DNA of 64,000 nucleotides, from contig NZ_FKII01000044.1 in assembly GCF_900078745.1 (NCBI RefSeq), positions 1 to 64,000 of the forward strand, in the 5' to 3' direction. Shown here piece after piece: positions 39,791 through 50,239 of the stretch. Numbering within the stretch: position 1 is the first letter of the stretch; each line of letters begins with the position of its first letter. A program made the position numbers and the translations under genes. This stretch comes from Candidatus Ichthyocystis sparus (GTDB taxonomy: Bacteria; Pseudomonadota; Gammaproteobacteria; Burkholderiales; 2013Ark19i). The notes below the pieces were generated by a model. The model saw only the letters and a list, made by a program, of their open reading frames with translations, had not been told where the DNA came from and did no database searches.

Positions 39791-40915
39791 TCAAGAAAAA
39801 AAATCCTTAACTTTACTAAACCATGAAGCCGCCTTAGGCATATGTCGTTTAGAATCCTTGGAACTAATCTCATCAAACTCCTGTAATAATTCTTTTTGGC
39901 GATCAGTTAGGCTAACTGGAGTTTCGATGTAGACATGGCAATGCAAATCACCGGGAACAAGACTATTTACACCCTTGACGCCTTTTGAGCGCAGACGAAA
40001 CACCTGTCCAGACTGAGTTTCAGGAGGAATTTTCAGCATAGCTGAACCTGAGAGAATAGGAATTTCGATCTCTCCGCCCAAGGCAGCAGTAGCTATGGTT
40101 ATTGGCATCTCACAGTGCAAATCGTCACCATCTCGCTCAAAAATAGGGTGCGGTGCCAAATTAACCTTAACGTACAAATCGCCAGGAGGAGCTCCATGAG
40201 AACCGGCTTCACCTTGTCCTGACAATCGTATATGATCTTTGTTATTAATCCCAGCTGGAATATCTATAGAAATAGTTTTCTTCTTACGAACACATCCTTG
40301 CCCATGACAAGAACGACAAGGATTAGTAACAATAAATCCCGCACCCTGACAATGGGGACAGGTCTGCTGCACAGTAAAAAACCCCTGAGACATACGAATC
40401 TGCCCAGAACCATTGCAGTGCTTGCATGTCTTTTTGTCGCTACCTGCTGCAACCCCACTACCATTACAGGAGTCGCACTGGCTAGTAATGGGTAGAACAA
40501 CTTCTTTTTTTACCCCTCGGGCTGATTCTTCCAAGGTAATGGTCATGCTATACTGCAAATCGGCGCCTTTGGCTCTGCTAGAAGAGGATCCGCGAGAACC
40601 AAAGATATCCCCGAAAATATCTCCAAAAGCATCAGCAAATGAGTCAAATCCCCCTCCAGTAAACGATGTCCCGGAGCCAGCGGCTCCGCCGCCTAAACCA
40701 GCATGCCCGAACTGATTATAAGCTGCCCTCTTCTTTGGATCAGAAAGAACCTCATATGCTTCCTTTATACTCTTAAATCGCTCTTCAACAGTCTTGTCAT
40801 CCGGATTACGATCTGGATGATACTTCATAGCCAAACGGCGATATGCCTTTTTAATATCAGCTTCAGAGGCATCCCTAGACACCTCTAAAACTTCGTAATA
40901 ATCTCTCTTCGTCAT
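39791..40915 (-). CDS. dnaJ: Chaperone protein DnaJ (Hsp40)
   Basis: This type I J protein delivers unfolded clients to DnaK and stimulates its ATPase. The 374 residues show the J domain with YHPDRNPDD, a Gly/Phe-rich linker (residues about 75-110), four zinc repeats ([32 protein letters not shown]) and the C-terminal substrate domains. The ATG follows AGGG. It lies downstream of dnaK in the order grpE-dnaK-dnaJ, but a strong hairpin terminator stands between, so its level should be below that of dnaK unless it has its own promoter. Confidence 0.97.
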   Translation of the reverse strand: MTKRDYYEVLEVSRDASEADIKKAYRRLAMKYHPDRNPDDKTVEERFKSIKEAYEVLSDPKKRAAYNQFGHAGLGGGAAGSGTSFTGGGFDSFADAFGDIFGDIFGSRGSSSSRAKGADLQYSMTITLEESARGVKKEVVLPITSQCDSCNGSGVAAGSDKKTCKHCNGSGQIRMSQGFFTVQQTCPHCQGAGFIVTNPCRSCHGQGCVRKKKTISIDIPAGINNKDHIRLSGQGEAGSHGAPPGDLYVKVNLAPHPIFERDGDDLHCEMPITIATAALGGEIEIPILSGSAMLKIPPETQSGQVFRLRSKGVKGVNSLVPGDLHCHVYIETPVSLTDRQKELLQEFDEISSKDSKRHMPKAASWFSKVKDFFS

Positions 40916-40928
40916 GATGCCCTATTCA

Positions 40929-40999
40929 TATTCACACAAAAAGGAGATGCGAAACAATCGCACCTCCATAATTATCAAGAAATATTCACACAAAAATTA
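40929..40999. repeat. Pair of 13-base direct repeats flanking the dnaK-dnaJ hairpin
   Basis: ATTCACACAAAAA occurs at 40,930-40,942 and again at 40,984-40,996, on either side of the hairpin between dnaK and dnaJ. The left copy supplies the T run of the terminator on the minus strand. Confidence 0.7.
40938..40967 (-). terminator. Intrinsic terminator or attenuator between dnaK and dnaJ
   Basis: On the minus strand GGAGGTGCGA pairs with TCGCATCTCC (ten base pairs, one G-U) around a five-base loop, followed directly by TTTTT. It lies after dnaK and before dnaJ. Confidence 0.8.
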
Positions 41000-42952
41000 T
41001 TTTTTATCTTCAGCTGAAGGATCAACTTCGCTAAACTGAGCATCAACAACATTAGCCTCATCTTTGCTTTGAGATTTATCATCGGAAGGTGCAGCAGATG
41101 CTTTCTGTTGATCCGCGTAGATCATTTCCCCTAATTTTTGAGAAGCTTTACCTAGGGACTCAAACTGAGATCTAATGTCGTCTATTTTGCCGGACTTAGA
41201 CACTTCTTCAGATTTTTTAAGCTCAGACTCTATTTTTTCCTTATCCTCTGCTGGAATCTTATCACCATACTCGGACATAGACTTACCAACACTGTGAATC
41301 AGCCCATCCAAATCGTTACGTGCTTTAGCTAATTCAACTATGCGTCTATCTTCATCTGCGTTAGCTTCAGCATCCTTAATCATGCGTTCAACTTCCTCAT
41401 CTGAGAGACCAGAGTTAGCACGAATGGTTATCTTATTTTCCTTACCAGTAACTTTATCTTTAGCAGATACATTCATAATACCATTAGCATCAACGTCGAA
41501 TGTAACTTCAATTTGAGGCATACCCCTAGGGGATGGCGGAATTCCTTCTAAATTAAACTCACCCAACAATTTATTTGAGGCTGCAAGATCACGTTCTCCT
41601 TGAAGAACTTTTACTGTAACTGCGGGTTGATTATCCTCTGCAGTTGAAAATACTTGCGAAGCGCGCGTGGGAATGGTTGTATTCTTCATTATGAGCTTTG
41701 TCATAACGCCACCCATAGTTTCTATACCTAAAGAAAGGGGCGTCACATCTAATAGCAAAACATCCCGAACATCCCCCCGCAAAACAGCACCCTGAATTGC
41801 GGCACCTATAGCTACAGCTTCATCAGGATTAACATCTCTGCGTGGATCAGTGGAGAAAAACTCCTTAACTACCTCTTGAACCTTAGGCATCCTGGTTTGC
41901 CCACCAACCAGTATCACGTCAGAAATTTGCCCAGCTGACAGACTTGCGTCCTTCAGAGCAACACGACATGGTTCGATAGTTCTATCTACCAAGTCTGATA
42001 CAAGGGACTCAAACTTAGCCCTTGTAATCTTGATAGCCATATGTTTGGGCCCAGAACTATCCATAGTAATATATGGCAGATTAATATCTGTTTGCTGAGA
42101 TGAAGAAAGCTCTATTTTGGCTTTTTCAGCGGCCTCTTTCAGTCTTTGCAAAGCCATAACATCTTTTTTCAAATCTACGCCTTGATCTTTCTTGAACTCC
42201 TCCACCAAGAAATCTATCAATCGTTGATCAAAGTCCTCTCCACCCAAGAAGGTATCACCATTAGTGGATAACACCTCAAATTGATACTCACCATCCACCT
42301 CTGCTATGTCTATTATAGAGACATCAAAGGTCCCACCCCCTAAGTCATAAACAGCAATTCTACGGTCACCGGATACACCTGATTCCTTTTTATCCAGGCC
42401 AAAAGCCAGGGCGGCTGCAGTAGGCTCATTAATTATCCTCTTAACATCAAGACCGGCAATCTTACCTGCATCCTTAGTTGCTTGGCGCTGTGCGTCATTA
42501 AAGTAAGCAGGAACTGTAATAACTGCCTCACTAACTTCACATCCCAGATAGTCTTCAGCTGCTTTTTTCATTTTTCTCAAAACTTCGGCAGAAACTTGCG
42601 GCGGAGCAAACTGCTTATCCCCAGCCATAACCCACGCATCCCCGTTGTCAGCAGCAACAATCTTGTACGGCATTAACTCTATATCTCGCTGAACCTCTTT
42701 GTCCTCAAACCTTCTACCTATCAATCTCTTAGCAGCAAAAATAGTATTTCTAGGGTTAGTAACGGCCTGTCTCTTAGCTGGCACCCCAACTAAAACTTCC
42801 CCATCAGGCATATAAGAAATCGTAGAAGGAGTAGTACGCGAACCCTCTGAGTTTTCAATAACTTTAACCTTACCACCTTCCATAACCGCAACACAGGAGT
42901 TGGTAGTACCTAAGTCAATACCAATAATCTTGTCTGACTTTGATTTCGACAT
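40997..42952 (-). CDS. dnaK: Chaperone protein DnaK (Hsp70)
   Basis: DnaK binds exposed hydrophobic stretches of proteins in an ATP-driven cycle with DnaJ and GrpE. From the ATG at 42952 ([19 protein letters not shown]) the protein is 651 residues. The nucleotide-binding domain shows [22 protein letters not shown] and [11 protein letters not shown]. The substrate-binding domain and the acidic lid with a Lys/Asp/Ser-rich end follow. AGGTG lies seven bases upstream of this ATG; an upstream GTG falls on that site and is not used. It follows grpE by about 90 bases. Confidence 0.97.
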   Translation of the reverse strand: MSKSKSDKIIGIDLGTTNSCVAVMEGGKVKVIENSEGSRTTPSTISYMPDGEVLVGVPAKRQAVTNPRNTIFAAKRLIGRRFEDKEVQRDIELMPYKIVAADNGDAWVMAGDKQFAPPQVSAEVLRKMKKAAEDYLGCEVSEAVITVPAYFNDAQRQATKDAGKIAGLDVKRIINEPTAAALAFGLDKKESGVSGDRRIAVYDLGGGTFDVSIIDIAEVDGEYQFEVLSTNGDTFLGGEDFDQRLIDFLVEEFKKDQGVDLKKDVMALQRLKEAAEKAKIELSSSQQTDINLPYITMDSSGPKHMAIKITRAKFESLVSDLVDRTIEPCRVALKDASLSAGQISDVILVGGQTRMPKVQEVVKEFFSTDPRRDVNPDEAVAIGAAIQGAVLRGDVRDVLLLDVTPLSLGIETMGGVMTKLIMKNTTIPTRASQVFSTAEDNQPAVTVKVLQGERDLAASNKLLGEFNLEGIPPSPRGMPQIEVTFDVDANGIMNVSAKDKVTGKENKITIRANSGLSDEEVERMIKDAEANADEDRRIVELAKARNDLDGLIHSVGKSMSEYGDKIPAEDKEKIESELKKSEEVSKSGKIDDIRSQFESLGKASQKLGEMIYADQQKASAAPSDDKSQSKDEANVVDAQFSEVDPSAEDKK

Positions 42953-43044
42953 AACTATCACCTATAAAAAAATCGTTGACCTACCATAAAAACTTCCAAT
43001 TTGGGATAAAAGAACACATCTGCAACTGCTAAAAAATCAGTAAG

Positions 43045-43605
43045 CTATGTATCCTCAGAAACAGACTCCTTAGAAACCACGACCAACGCAGCCCTAATCA
43101 CCCTATCATGCAAGCGGTACCCCTTCTGCAAAACTCGCAAAACATGGTTGGGGGGCACAGTATCAGATACCTCAGTAGACATAGCCTGATGGCAATTAGG
43201 ATCAAACTTCTCATTGACAGGATCAATAGCTGAAATTCCCATTTCAGTAAACAACTTAAGAAACTGCTTATAGGTCATATCTACACCGCCTAGTAAAGTC
43301 TCAAGGGTCTGTGATTCAACCCCCAAAGCCATTTCTAGGCTATCGCATATAGGCAGCAAAGAACGAGCAACACCTTCAAGGCCAAACAACCTGGCCTTTG
43401 CCAATTCATCTCTGGAGCGGCGATGGATATTCTCCACTTCCGCTTGAGCTCGCAGATACTTATCCCTCATATCTTCTAATTCTACAGAACAATCCCTGTT
43501 AACCTCATCTGGCGAAAACTCACCCTCACCCTTATCATCTTCAATTCCATCTTCTAGAGAAGATTTATCAACAACCTCTTCTAAATCTTGAGTAGACGAA
43601 TCCAT
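43045..43605 (-). CDS. grpE: Nucleotide exchange factor GrpE
   Basis: GrpE releases ADP from DnaK. The 186-residue protein has an acidic disordered N-terminus (residues 1-40), a long helix (from about 45, DKYLRAQAEVENIHRRS) and the C-terminal beta domain with the conserved end VLQKGYRLHDRVIRAA. GGGAGG lies just upstream of the ATG. It is the first gene of grpE-dnaK(-dnaJ) and has a promoter about 45 bases upstream. Confidence 0.95.
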   Translation of the reverse strand: MDSSTQDLEEVVDKSSLEDGIEDDKGEGEFSPDEVNRDCSVELEDMRDKYLRAQAEVENIHRRSRDELAKARLFGLEGVARSLLPICDSLEMALGVESQTLETLLGGVDMTYKQFLKLFTEMGISAIDPVNEKFDPNCHQAMSTEVSDTVPPNHVLRVLQKGYRLHDRVIRAALVVVSKESVSEDT

Positions 43606-43649
43606 AGTCCTCCCAGAAAGTACTTAAAAAAACACCTTACTGAGATCTA

Positions 43650-43677
43650 AATATAGTATGAAATTACAAATTTTCAA
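43650..43677 (-). promoter_or_regulatory. Promoter of grpE-dnaK
   Basis: The minus strand reads TTGAAA at 43,677-43,672, a 16-base spacer, then TATATT at 43,655-43,650, 45 bases before the grpE start. The upstream box is CTTGAAA, which also matches the -35 element of heat-shock sigma-32 promoters; the -10 looks more like sigma-70. Confidence 0.55.
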
Positions 43678-43703
43678 GAGATTTAAGAAGATCAAAGCAA
43701 CTA

Positions 43704-44585
43704 CTATCTTGGCCAATAAAAAAATATATTCGCCGAATTAAGGGTCAGATAGTCACCATCAAAGAGACGATATAGCTCTCCTACATTACATTTTGCGCCG
43801 TTAAGTAGGGGCAATTCTGGTCCCTTCAAACACTCAAGCCAATAGCCAGAAACATCATAAGTAACGGTAAAGACACATTTGTTAGAAGCTCCAACTTTTA
43901 CATATGGTTTGTTTAGGGACAATCGCCTTTCTGGAAAATTTTTATTTGATGGTTTAACAATCAGTGTTGCCCAATTTTCTGGGGCCCCAATCCATTCATC
44001 ACTCTCTCTGAGTTCCAATATATCTTCTTTATGAGCAACCTCAACGGCTTCTGAAGTATATGCACTAACATCTGAAACCGACGCATCAACATCTGAAATA
44101 GACGCACTAACGTCTGGAACCGACGCACTAATATCTTTAGCTACATCACTTTCATAAGCTGCAGGATCAACAACTCCAGATTTATCAGATGAATCCAATG
44201 ACAGTGATAGTGACTCCAACCAATCACTACCTGAAATATTAGAATTTAGGTTATGAACAGACGGTTCTGGTTCTACATAGGAACTCTTAGTTGGCGTATT
44301 AGGAAATTCAAGACGAATAACACTATTACCTAACCTTATAACATCATCGGGCTTAATACGCGTGAATGACACCAATTTGTCATTAATAAAAGTACCATTA
44401 GTACTACTTAGGTCCTTAATATAATGTCCAGAAAAAGTAGAATGAATCTCAGCATGGTAACCACTAACACTTGGGTCACTCAAAATGCAATCATTGCCAT
44501 GGCGACGTCCAACCCTAATACAGTCCTTATTCACCAATATTGACCTAACTGCTACTCCATTTTTTTCCAAAATAATCATTGCCAT
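43704..44585 (-). CDS. FHA-domain protein with a 7-residue repeat linker
   Basis: This 293-residue protein has no signal peptide. An FHA domain, which binds phosphothreonine peptides, spans residues about 20-95: RVGRRHGND, SGYHAEIH and LSSTNGTFIND are the usual core motifs. A Ser/Asp/Val linker (about 145-185) repeats DVSASIS-like heptads. The C-terminal 75 residues (VGASNKCVFTVTYDVSGYWL, LNGAKCNVGELYRLFDGDYL) look like a second, degenerate FHA-like fold. GGAGGG lies six bases before the ATG. It lies 18 bases after the terC-like gene and shares its direction. The partner kinase is not in the window. FHA proteins often serve in secretion or signalling; the role here is unknown. Confidence 0.85.
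   Translation of the reverse strand: MAMIILEKNGVAVRSILVNKDCIRVGRRHGNDCILSDPSVSGYHAEIHSTFSGHYIKDLSSTNGTFINDKLVSFTRIKPDDVIRLGNSVIRLEFPNTPTKSSYVEPEPSVHNLNSNISGSDWLESLSLSLDSSDKSGVVDPAAYESDVAKDISASVPDVSASISDVDASVSDVSAYTSEAVEVAHKEDILELRESDEWIGAPENWATLIVKPSNKNFPERRLSLNKPYVKVGASNKCVFTVTYDVSGYWLECLKGPELPLLNGAKCNVGELYRLFDGDYLTLNSANIFFYWPR
44062..44136. repeat. 21-base tandem repeat in the FHA protein gene
   Basis: Three units of 21 bases (44,062-44,082, 44,083-44,103, 44,104-44,124) and part of a fourth are seen, each with the form GCACTAACATCTGAAACCGAC with few changes. They encode heptads of the DVSASIS type on the minus strand. The unit length keeps the frame. Confidence 0.8.
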
Positions 44586-44603
44586 AGATCACCCTCCACG
44601 TAA

Positions 44604-45305
44604 TCATATATTTTTTTCTTTTCTAGTAAGAATTGTTATCAAGTAGCGAGCAGCGGTTAACAAAATAGCGCAAGTTATAGGGATAGCCCATTTAACAGGG
44701 GGGTATCTTGAAACAAATTCTTTAATAAATACATCTCCCGCAATAAGCATGCCTCCGATAAATCCTAAGAAAGCTACGCCTATCCAAAAAACAAAACGGT
44801 ACCTGTTCAATAAACTTATAAAAAAATTGCTAAAAAACAGCATCATAGGAATGCTTGCAACCACACCAAAAATAAGGAGAAACCTATTGCCATTAGCAAT
44901 AGAGGCAACTCCTATAACGTTATCTATACTCATTATGAAATCAGCAAACACAATCTTTCGTATGGCGCTAAAGAATCCACCTTTGTTATCAGATTTTTCT
45001 AAAGAAGTATCTTCTGGTAGTGATGAGGTGAAGGGGCTAAAAGACATACCGATTGCTAACAGAGACAAACCACCTATAGCACTCAATCCTGGGTATGATA
45101 AGAGAGAATCTACGACAAAAAGGGATAAAATACGCACTACCACAGCAATGCCAACGCCCAAGCGCACACAAAAAGTGCGCTGTTTAGGCGGTAAGTGACT
45201 GCATATCATAGCAATTACTGCAGCATTATCACCTGACAACAACAAATCGATGAAAAGAATTTCTAAGACTGAAACAGCATAATGCATAGAGAAAACAACC
45301 CCCAT
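44604..45305 (-). CDS. TerC/YjbE-family integral membrane protein
   Basis: This 233-residue protein has about seven hydrophobic segments and the two family signatures, LLLSGDNAAVIAM near residue 23 and FIMSIDNVIGVAS near residue 127. Their acidic residues lie within the membrane and are thought to bind metal ions. Some relatives export manganese or help to insert metals into exported enzymes; the substrate here is not shown. It lies between sucD and the FHA gene in the same direction, 18 bases from the latter, so they may be one transcript. Confidence 0.85.
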   Translation of the reverse strand: MGVVFSMHYAVSVLEILFIDLLLSGDNAAVIAMICSHLPPKQRTFCVRLGVGIAVVVRILSLFVVDSLLSYPGLSAIGGLSLLAIGMSFSPFTSSLPEDTSLEKSDNKGGFFSAIRKIVFADFIMSIDNVIGVASIANGNRFLLIFGVVASIPMMLFFSNFFISLLNRYRFVFWIGVAFLGFIGGMLIAGDVFIKEFVSRYPPVKWAIPITCAILLTAARYLITILTRKEKNI

Positions 45306-45384
45306 GGAGTTGCTTCAATTCTATAACGACCTACACAAAACTATAGCAACAGCTTGGATACTAGAGGTGTCTTTAAAGGAGATG

Positions 45385-46266
45385 TTAGAGAACGGACTTC
45401 AACAAAAGCCCTACTTCTGCAGGATTTTTAGTTACCTTAATGCCACAACTCTCCATGCACTCAATCTTTGAGGAAGCAGTACCAAATCCACCAGAGACTA
45501 TAGCACCAGCATGACCCATTCTCCTGCCGGGAGGAGCGGTAACTCCGGCAATAAAACCTACCACGGGCTTCTTCATATTATCCTTAGCCCACAAAGCGGC
45601 ATCTTCCTCGTCTCTACCACCAATTTCACCTATCATAACAACAGCATCGGTGTCTGGATCGTTATTAAATAACTCCAGAACGTCTTTATGTTTTAATCCA
45701 CTAATGGGATCACCACCTATGCCAACAGCCGTAGACTGCCCAATACCAAGCGCAGTCAGCTGAGCAACAGCTTCATAAGTGAGCGTACCAGAGCGAGATA
45801 GCACGCCAACACGTCCTTTAGTATGAATATGCCCAGGCATTATGCCAATCTTCAATTCATCAGGAGTAATAACTCCAGGACAGTTAGGTCCAACCAGAAA
45901 TGTCCTGGAAGCACGCTGACGCATAACACTCCTAACACGGAGCATATCCATAACAGGAATACCCTCAGTAATACAAATCACAAGATCTAGATCAGCCTCA
46001 ACTGCCTCCAAAATAGCACCCGCTGCTGCTGCTGGGGGAACATAGATTACAGAAACAGTCGCCCCAGTTTGACGTTTCGCTTCGTCAACCGTCGCAAAAA
46101 TAGGACATCCTTCAAAAAATTGGCCTGCCTTCTGGGGATGAACACCAGCAACAAAACACTTCATGCCGTTAGCATATTCACGACACAATCTTGTATGAAA
46201 AGAACCAGTCTTACCAGTTATTCCCTGCGTCAACACCCGAGTACGGGCATTAATTAAAATAGACAC
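45385..46266 (-). CDS. sucD: Succinate-CoA ligase, alpha subunit
   Basis: With SucC this subunit converts succinyl-CoA to succinate with formation of ATP or GTP in the TCA cycle. The 293 residues contain the CoA-binding part ([13 protein letters not shown]), the segment [13 protein letters not shown], and the phosphorylated histidine in [13 protein letters not shown]. The gene follows sucC by 17 bases in one operon. Confidence 0.97.
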   Translation of the reverse strand: MSILINARTRVLTQGITGKTGSFHTRLCREYANGMKCFVAGVHPQKAGQFFEGCPIFATVDEAKRQTGATVSVIYVPPAAAAGAILEAVEADLDLVICITEGIPVMDMLRVRSVMRQRASRTFLVGPNCPGVITPDELKIGIMPGHIHTKGRVGVLSRSGTLTYEAVAQLTALGIGQSTAVGIGGDPISGLKHKDVLELFNNDPDTDAVVMIGEIGGRDEEDAALWAKDNMKKPVVGFIAGVTAPPGRRMGHAGAIVSGGFGTASSKIECMESCGIKVTKNPAEVGLLLKSVL

Positions 46267-46283
46267 AGTACCCCCTCTTTAGA

Positions 46284-47447
46284 TTACTGCCTAACGGCAG
46301 ACACAATTTTCTGAGCTGCCTCTGACATAGAGCCAGCTAGTATTAGTGACAAACCAGAATCCGAAAGAATTTGATGTCCCAATTTTTCATTAGTACCACT
46401 CATCCTAACCACTAGCGGAACAGACAGCGACAGCTCACGGGAGGCCGCAACAAGACCCTCTGCAATAGTGTCACAGTGCATAATGCCACCAAAAATATTG
46501 ACCAATATGCCCTTAACAGATTTGTTACTCAACATAATTTTAAATGCTTCTGTAACTTTATCACGAGTAGCTCCACCCCCAACATCTAAAAAGTTAGCAG
46601 GACTAGCGCCATACAACTTTATAACATCCATTGTAGCCATGGCTAAACCAGCACCGTTTACCAGACATGCTATATCACCATCCAGTGCTATATATGACAA
46701 TCCAAAGTTAGATGCTCTAACCTCATCTGGATTCTCTTCATCAAGATCACGAAGCTCAACAATGTCCGGCTGACGATATAAGGAGTTATCATCAAAATCT
46801 ACTTTTGCATCTAAAGCAACCAAGGAACCAGATTTAGTTAATACCAAAGGATTAACTTCCACTAATGAAGCATCCTTCTCACAAAACAATCGAAAAAAAT
46901 TACCAAACATTTCGAGAGCTTGATCCTCAGCGTTAGTAGGGATATTTAAATCACGACAAAAACGCAAGACTTCATCTTTAGGAAAATCGAGGCCTGGATC
47001 TATAAGAAGGCGCTTGATAGCATCAGGCTGAGAATTCGCTACTTCCTCAATATCCATGCCACCTTGAGAGGAAGCAACCATACAGATCTTCTGCGACGGC
47101 CGATCAATTAGTAAACTAAAATAATATTCGTGCCCAATATCAACCCCTTCCTCTATAAGAAGACGTCTAACCAACTGTCCTTTGGGAGATGTTTGATGGG
47201 TAATTAGATTCATACCCAAAATGCTAGAGGCATATTTACGCACTTCATCAATGGACTTGGCAATCTTTACACCACCAGCCTTACCACGCCCACCAGCATG
47301 AATCTGTGCCTTAACAACATATATGGAGCCAGAAAATTTCTCAGCAGCATCAACACTTTCCTCAACGGAAAAGCATGCAAAACCTTTTGGTACCGGAATG
47401 CTAAATTGACGAAAGACCTGCTTGGCTTGATATTCATGAATTTTCAT
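46284..47447 (-). CDS. sucC: Succinate-CoA ligase, beta subunit
   Basis: This is the nucleotide-binding subunit of the enzyme. I choose the ATG at 47447 ([12 protein letters not shown], the usual start) behind GGGAG; the open frame runs ten codons further without support. The 387 residues show the ATP-grasp domain ([15 protein letters not shown]) and the C-terminal [12 protein letters not shown] and SGTNE motifs. It lies 49 bases after tRNA-Phe, whose strong promoter may also drive sucCD. Confidence 0.97.
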   Translation of the reverse strand: MKIHEYQAKQVFRQFSIPVPKGFACFSVEESVDAAEKFSGSIYVVKAQIHAGGRGKAGGVKIAKSIDEVRKYASSILGMNLITHQTSPKGQLVRRLLIEEGVDIGHEYYFSLLIDRPSQKICMVASSQGGMDIEEVANSQPDAIKRLLIDPGLDFPKDEVLRFCRDLNIPTNAEDQALEMFGNFFRLFCEKDASLVEVNPLVLTKSGSLVALDAKVDFDDNSLYRQPDIVELRDLDEENPDEVRASNFGLSYIALDGDIACLVNGAGLAMATMDVIKLYGASPANFLDVGGGATRDKVTEAFKIMLSNKSVKGILVNIFGGIMHCDTIAEGLVAASRELSLSVPLVVRMSGTNEKLGHQILSDSGLSLILAGSMSEAAQKIVSAVRQ

Positions 47448-47496
47448 TGTAACAACTCCCAGCTCCACAGCAGACACAAAAATAGACGCTCAAAGG

Positions 47497-47569
<73 letters not shown>

Positions 47570-47582
47570 ACGCAAACTACCG

Positions 47583-47611
47583 ATTGTAGGTATACGTGTG
47601 CCGCACGTCAA
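47583..47611 (-). promoter_or_regulatory. Strong sigma-70 promoter of tRNA-Phe, perhaps also sucCD
   Basis: The minus strand reads TTGACG (47,611-47,606), a 17-base spacer and TACAAT (47,588-47,583), five of six matches in each box. Transcription should start a few bases before the tRNA. Confidence 0.85.
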
Positions 47612-47996
47612 CTAAAGAACTTGTAAAGAAAAAATAAACTTCCCTACAAAAAACATAAGTACAAAAATACACATGGTTCAAATTATAAATAACAATTAAC
47701 AATGAAACTAAACTCTCTGGTCATTAATTGAACACCTCTTAAATGATCTTGAATACAATAAATGAAATTCGTGAGGGAATTTTTTCTATATTATTTTCGC
47801 AGTAACTATAAGCACCGTGCCATAGTAAGATTATTTAAAATAGATAACTCATTTACAGTATTTGATAGATATTAACGTACTACTAGCCAAACTAAGTTAA
47901 AAGCCATGCCTTCATTAATACATCAATTAATCTATATTAATTTTAAGGCCAATGCCATAAAGTAATATAAATATTAAATTAATTACTTAACAGCAT
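47612..47996. other. Intergenic region between tRNA-Phe promoter and groEL terminator
   Basis: About 385 AT-rich bases without a credible open frame or RNA gene. I see nothing to annotate. Confidence 0.5.
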
Positions 47997-48028
47997 AAAA
48001 AAATCCCCATCGCAATTTACGAAGGGGA
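47997..48028 (-). terminator. Intrinsic terminator after groEL
   Basis: On the minus strand TCCCCTTCG pairs with CGATGGGGA (one mismatch) around a seven-base loop and is followed by a run of seven T, about 30 bases after the groEL stop. Confidence 0.88.
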
Positions 48029-48059
48029 CAATGTGTAGAACATTCACGTGAGGGAAAAA

Positions 48060-49715
48060 TTACATATCCATTCCCATACCGCCCATACCGCCCATGCCAC
48101 CCATACCACCACCAACAGGAGCTGCAGCAGCTTTCTCCTCTGGTAATTCAGATACCATACATTCAGTTGTAAGCATCAAACCAGCAATCGACGCAGCATT
48201 TTGAAGCGCTGTACGAGTAACCTTAGTGGGATCCAAAACACCCATGGATACCATATCACCGTACTCACCGGAAGCAGCGTTATATCCAAAGTTACCTTTT
48301 CCTTCCAGAACTTTTGCTATAACAACCGATGGTTCTTCACCAGAGTTAGAAACAATCTGACGAAGAGGCTCTTCTATCGCTCTAAGAACAATACGAACAC
48401 CGGCATTTTGATCGCTATTAGCACCACAAAGATTAGCTATAGCCTGCTTAGCACGTAACAAAGCTACGCCACCCCCTGCAACAATTCCCTCTTCAACTGC
48501 AGCACGTGTTGCATGCAAAGCATCTTCAACCCTAGCCTTTTTCTCTTTCATAGCTAACTCAGTAGCAGCTCCAACACGAATAAGAGCAACACCACCTGCC
48601 AACTTAGCACGCCTTTCCTGCAGCTTTTCACGATCATAGTCAGAAGTTGATTCCTCAATCTGAGCACAAATCATTTTCACACGACTTTGGATATCAGAAG
48701 CTTGACCGCAGCCATCAATAATGGTCGTAGTCTCTTTTGCTACTTCAACACGTTTAGCTTGACCTAAAGAATCTAAAGTAGCCTTATCCAAAGACATACC
48801 CGCATCTGCAGATATAACAACACCACCCGTTAAAACAGCAATATCTTCCAACATAGCCTTACGACGATCACCAAAACCAGGAGCTTTAACAGCACAGGTC
48901 TTTAAACTTCCACGTAAATTGTTAACTACCAATGTTGCTAAGGCATCACCGTCAATATCTTCCGTAATGATCAACAGGGGACGACTAGACTTAGCAACCT
49001 GTTCCAAAATAGGCAACAAATCACGAATCGAAGAAACTTTTTTATCGTGTAGAAGAATATATGGACTTTCTAAAACAGCCATCTGCTTATCAGAATTGTT
49101 AACAAAATAAGGAGACAAATACCCCCTATCAAACTGCATACCTTCAACTATGGCCAACTCATTATCAAGAGACTTACCATCCTCTACAGAGATAACGCCT
49201 TCCTGACCAACTTTATCCATGGCTTCTGCAATTATGGCACCAATTGCTTCATCTGAATTAGCTGAAATAGAACCTACTTGTGCAATTTCCTTTGACGTAG
49301 AACAAGCCCTAGAGATTCTCTTCAACTCCTCAACAGCAGCCGCAACAGCTTTATCAATGCCCCGCTTCAAGTCCATGGGATTCATACCTGAAGTAACATA
49401 CTTCATGCCTTCATGAACAATAGACTGGGCAAGAACAGTAGCTGTAGTTGTACCATCGCCGGCAACATCGGAAGTCTTAGATGCAACTTCCTTAACCATC
49501 TGCGCTCCCATGTTCATAAAGCGATCTTTCAACTCGATTTCCTTAGCTACCGACACACCATCCTTAGTAACTGTAGGAGCACCAAAGGAGCGCTCGATAA
49601 CAACATTCCTTCCCTTTGGACCTAAAGTAACTTTCACTGCATTAGCCAAAATATTAATACCATCTACCATCTTGGAACGGCATTCCTGACCAAAACCAAC
49701 TTGCTTCGCAGCCAT
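48060..49715 (-). CDS. groEL: Chaperonin GroEL (Hsp60)
   Basis: GroEL forms the double-ring folding chamber with GroES. The 551 residues have the typical length, with the ATP-binding GPKGRNVV and [12 protein letters not shown], the signature [12 protein letters not shown], and the flexible GGM tail ending [13 protein letters not shown]. It follows groES by 31 bases and ends at a clear terminator. Confidence 0.98.
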   Translation of the reverse strand: MAAKQVGFGQECRSKMVDGINILANAVKVTLGPKGRNVVIERSFGAPTVTKDGVSVAKEIELKDRFMNMGAQMVKEVASKTSDVAGDGTTTATVLAQSIVHEGMKYVTSGMNPMDLKRGIDKAVAAAVEELKRISRACSTSKEIAQVGSISANSDEAIGAIIAEAMDKVGQEGVISVEDGKSLDNELAIVEGMQFDRGYLSPYFVNNSDKQMAVLESPYILLHDKKVSSIRDLLPILEQVAKSSRPLLIITEDIDGDALATLVVNNLRGSLKTCAVKAPGFGDRRKAMLEDIAVLTGGVVISADAGMSLDKATLDSLGQAKRVEVAKETTTIIDGCGQASDIQSRVKMICAQIEESTSDYDREKLQERRAKLAGGVALIRVGAATELAMKEKKARVEDALHATRAAVEEGIVAGGGVALLRAKQAIANLCGANSDQNAGVRIVLRAIEEPLRQIVSNSGEEPSVVIAKVLEGKGNFGYNAASGEYGDMVSMGVLDPTKVTRTALQNAASIAGLMLTTECMVSELPEEKAAAAPVGGGMGGMGGMGGMGMDM

Positions 49716-49746
49716 ACAAAACTCCTATGATTAAGATCTAAGATTA

Positions 49747-50046
49747 TTATCCATCCAGAACCATGCACATAACATCTTCTTCACGCATAACCAATAATTC
49801 CTCGCCGTCAATCTTAACTGTCTGGCCAGAGTACTTTCCGAACAAAACTCTATCACCGACCTTAAGAGACATAGCACGTAAACTTCCATCCTCGGCTACC
49901 TTTCCGTCACCTACAGATATAACTATCCCTTGATCAGGCTTCTCAGCCGCAGTATCAGGAATCACTATACCTGATGGAGTTTTACGCTCCTCCTCGATAC
50001 GACGAACTATCAAACGATCACCTAACGGTTTCAACTTCAAAGACAT
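49747..50046 (-). CDS. groES: Co-chaperonin GroES (Hsp10)
   Basis: GroES caps the GroEL ring. I choose the ATG at 50046 ([16 protein letters not shown]) with AAAGG six bases upstream; this gives 99 residues, close to the family length. The open frame upstream of it is leader. The mobile loop ([12 protein letters not shown]) and the dome segment are present. It is the first gene of groES-groEL. Confidence 0.97.
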   Translation of the reverse strand: MSLKLKPLGDRLIVRRIEEERKTPSGIVIPDTAAEKPDQGIVISVGDGKVAEDGSLRAMSLKVGDRVLFGKYSGQTVKIDGEELLVMREEDVMCMVLDG

Positions 50047-50138
50047 AACAGACCTTTCTTCATAACCTACTGGAAATCCAAATAAACTCAAACTGGAGCA
50101 AGAGAGCACGGCCAAGCAATCCCGCTCACCGATTGCTA

Positions 50139-50168
50139 ATGGTAATCACTGATCGATGCTTTTTCAAG
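50139..50168 (-). promoter_or_regulatory. Candidate heat-shock promoter of groESL
   Basis: The minus strand reads CCCTTGAAA (CTTGAAA at 50,168-50,162), 17 bases, then TACCAT (50,144-50,139), about 93 bases before groES. The -35 box is an excellent sigma-32 match; the -10 (CCCCAT expected) and the spacing are less good. No CIRCE inverted repeat was seen. Confidence 0.45.
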
Positions 50169-50239
50169 GGCAAAAAAGAACAGCGCCAGCTCAAAAATAA
50201 CAACAGATCAAAAATCACAATGAAAAAAGAATAAGCGGA

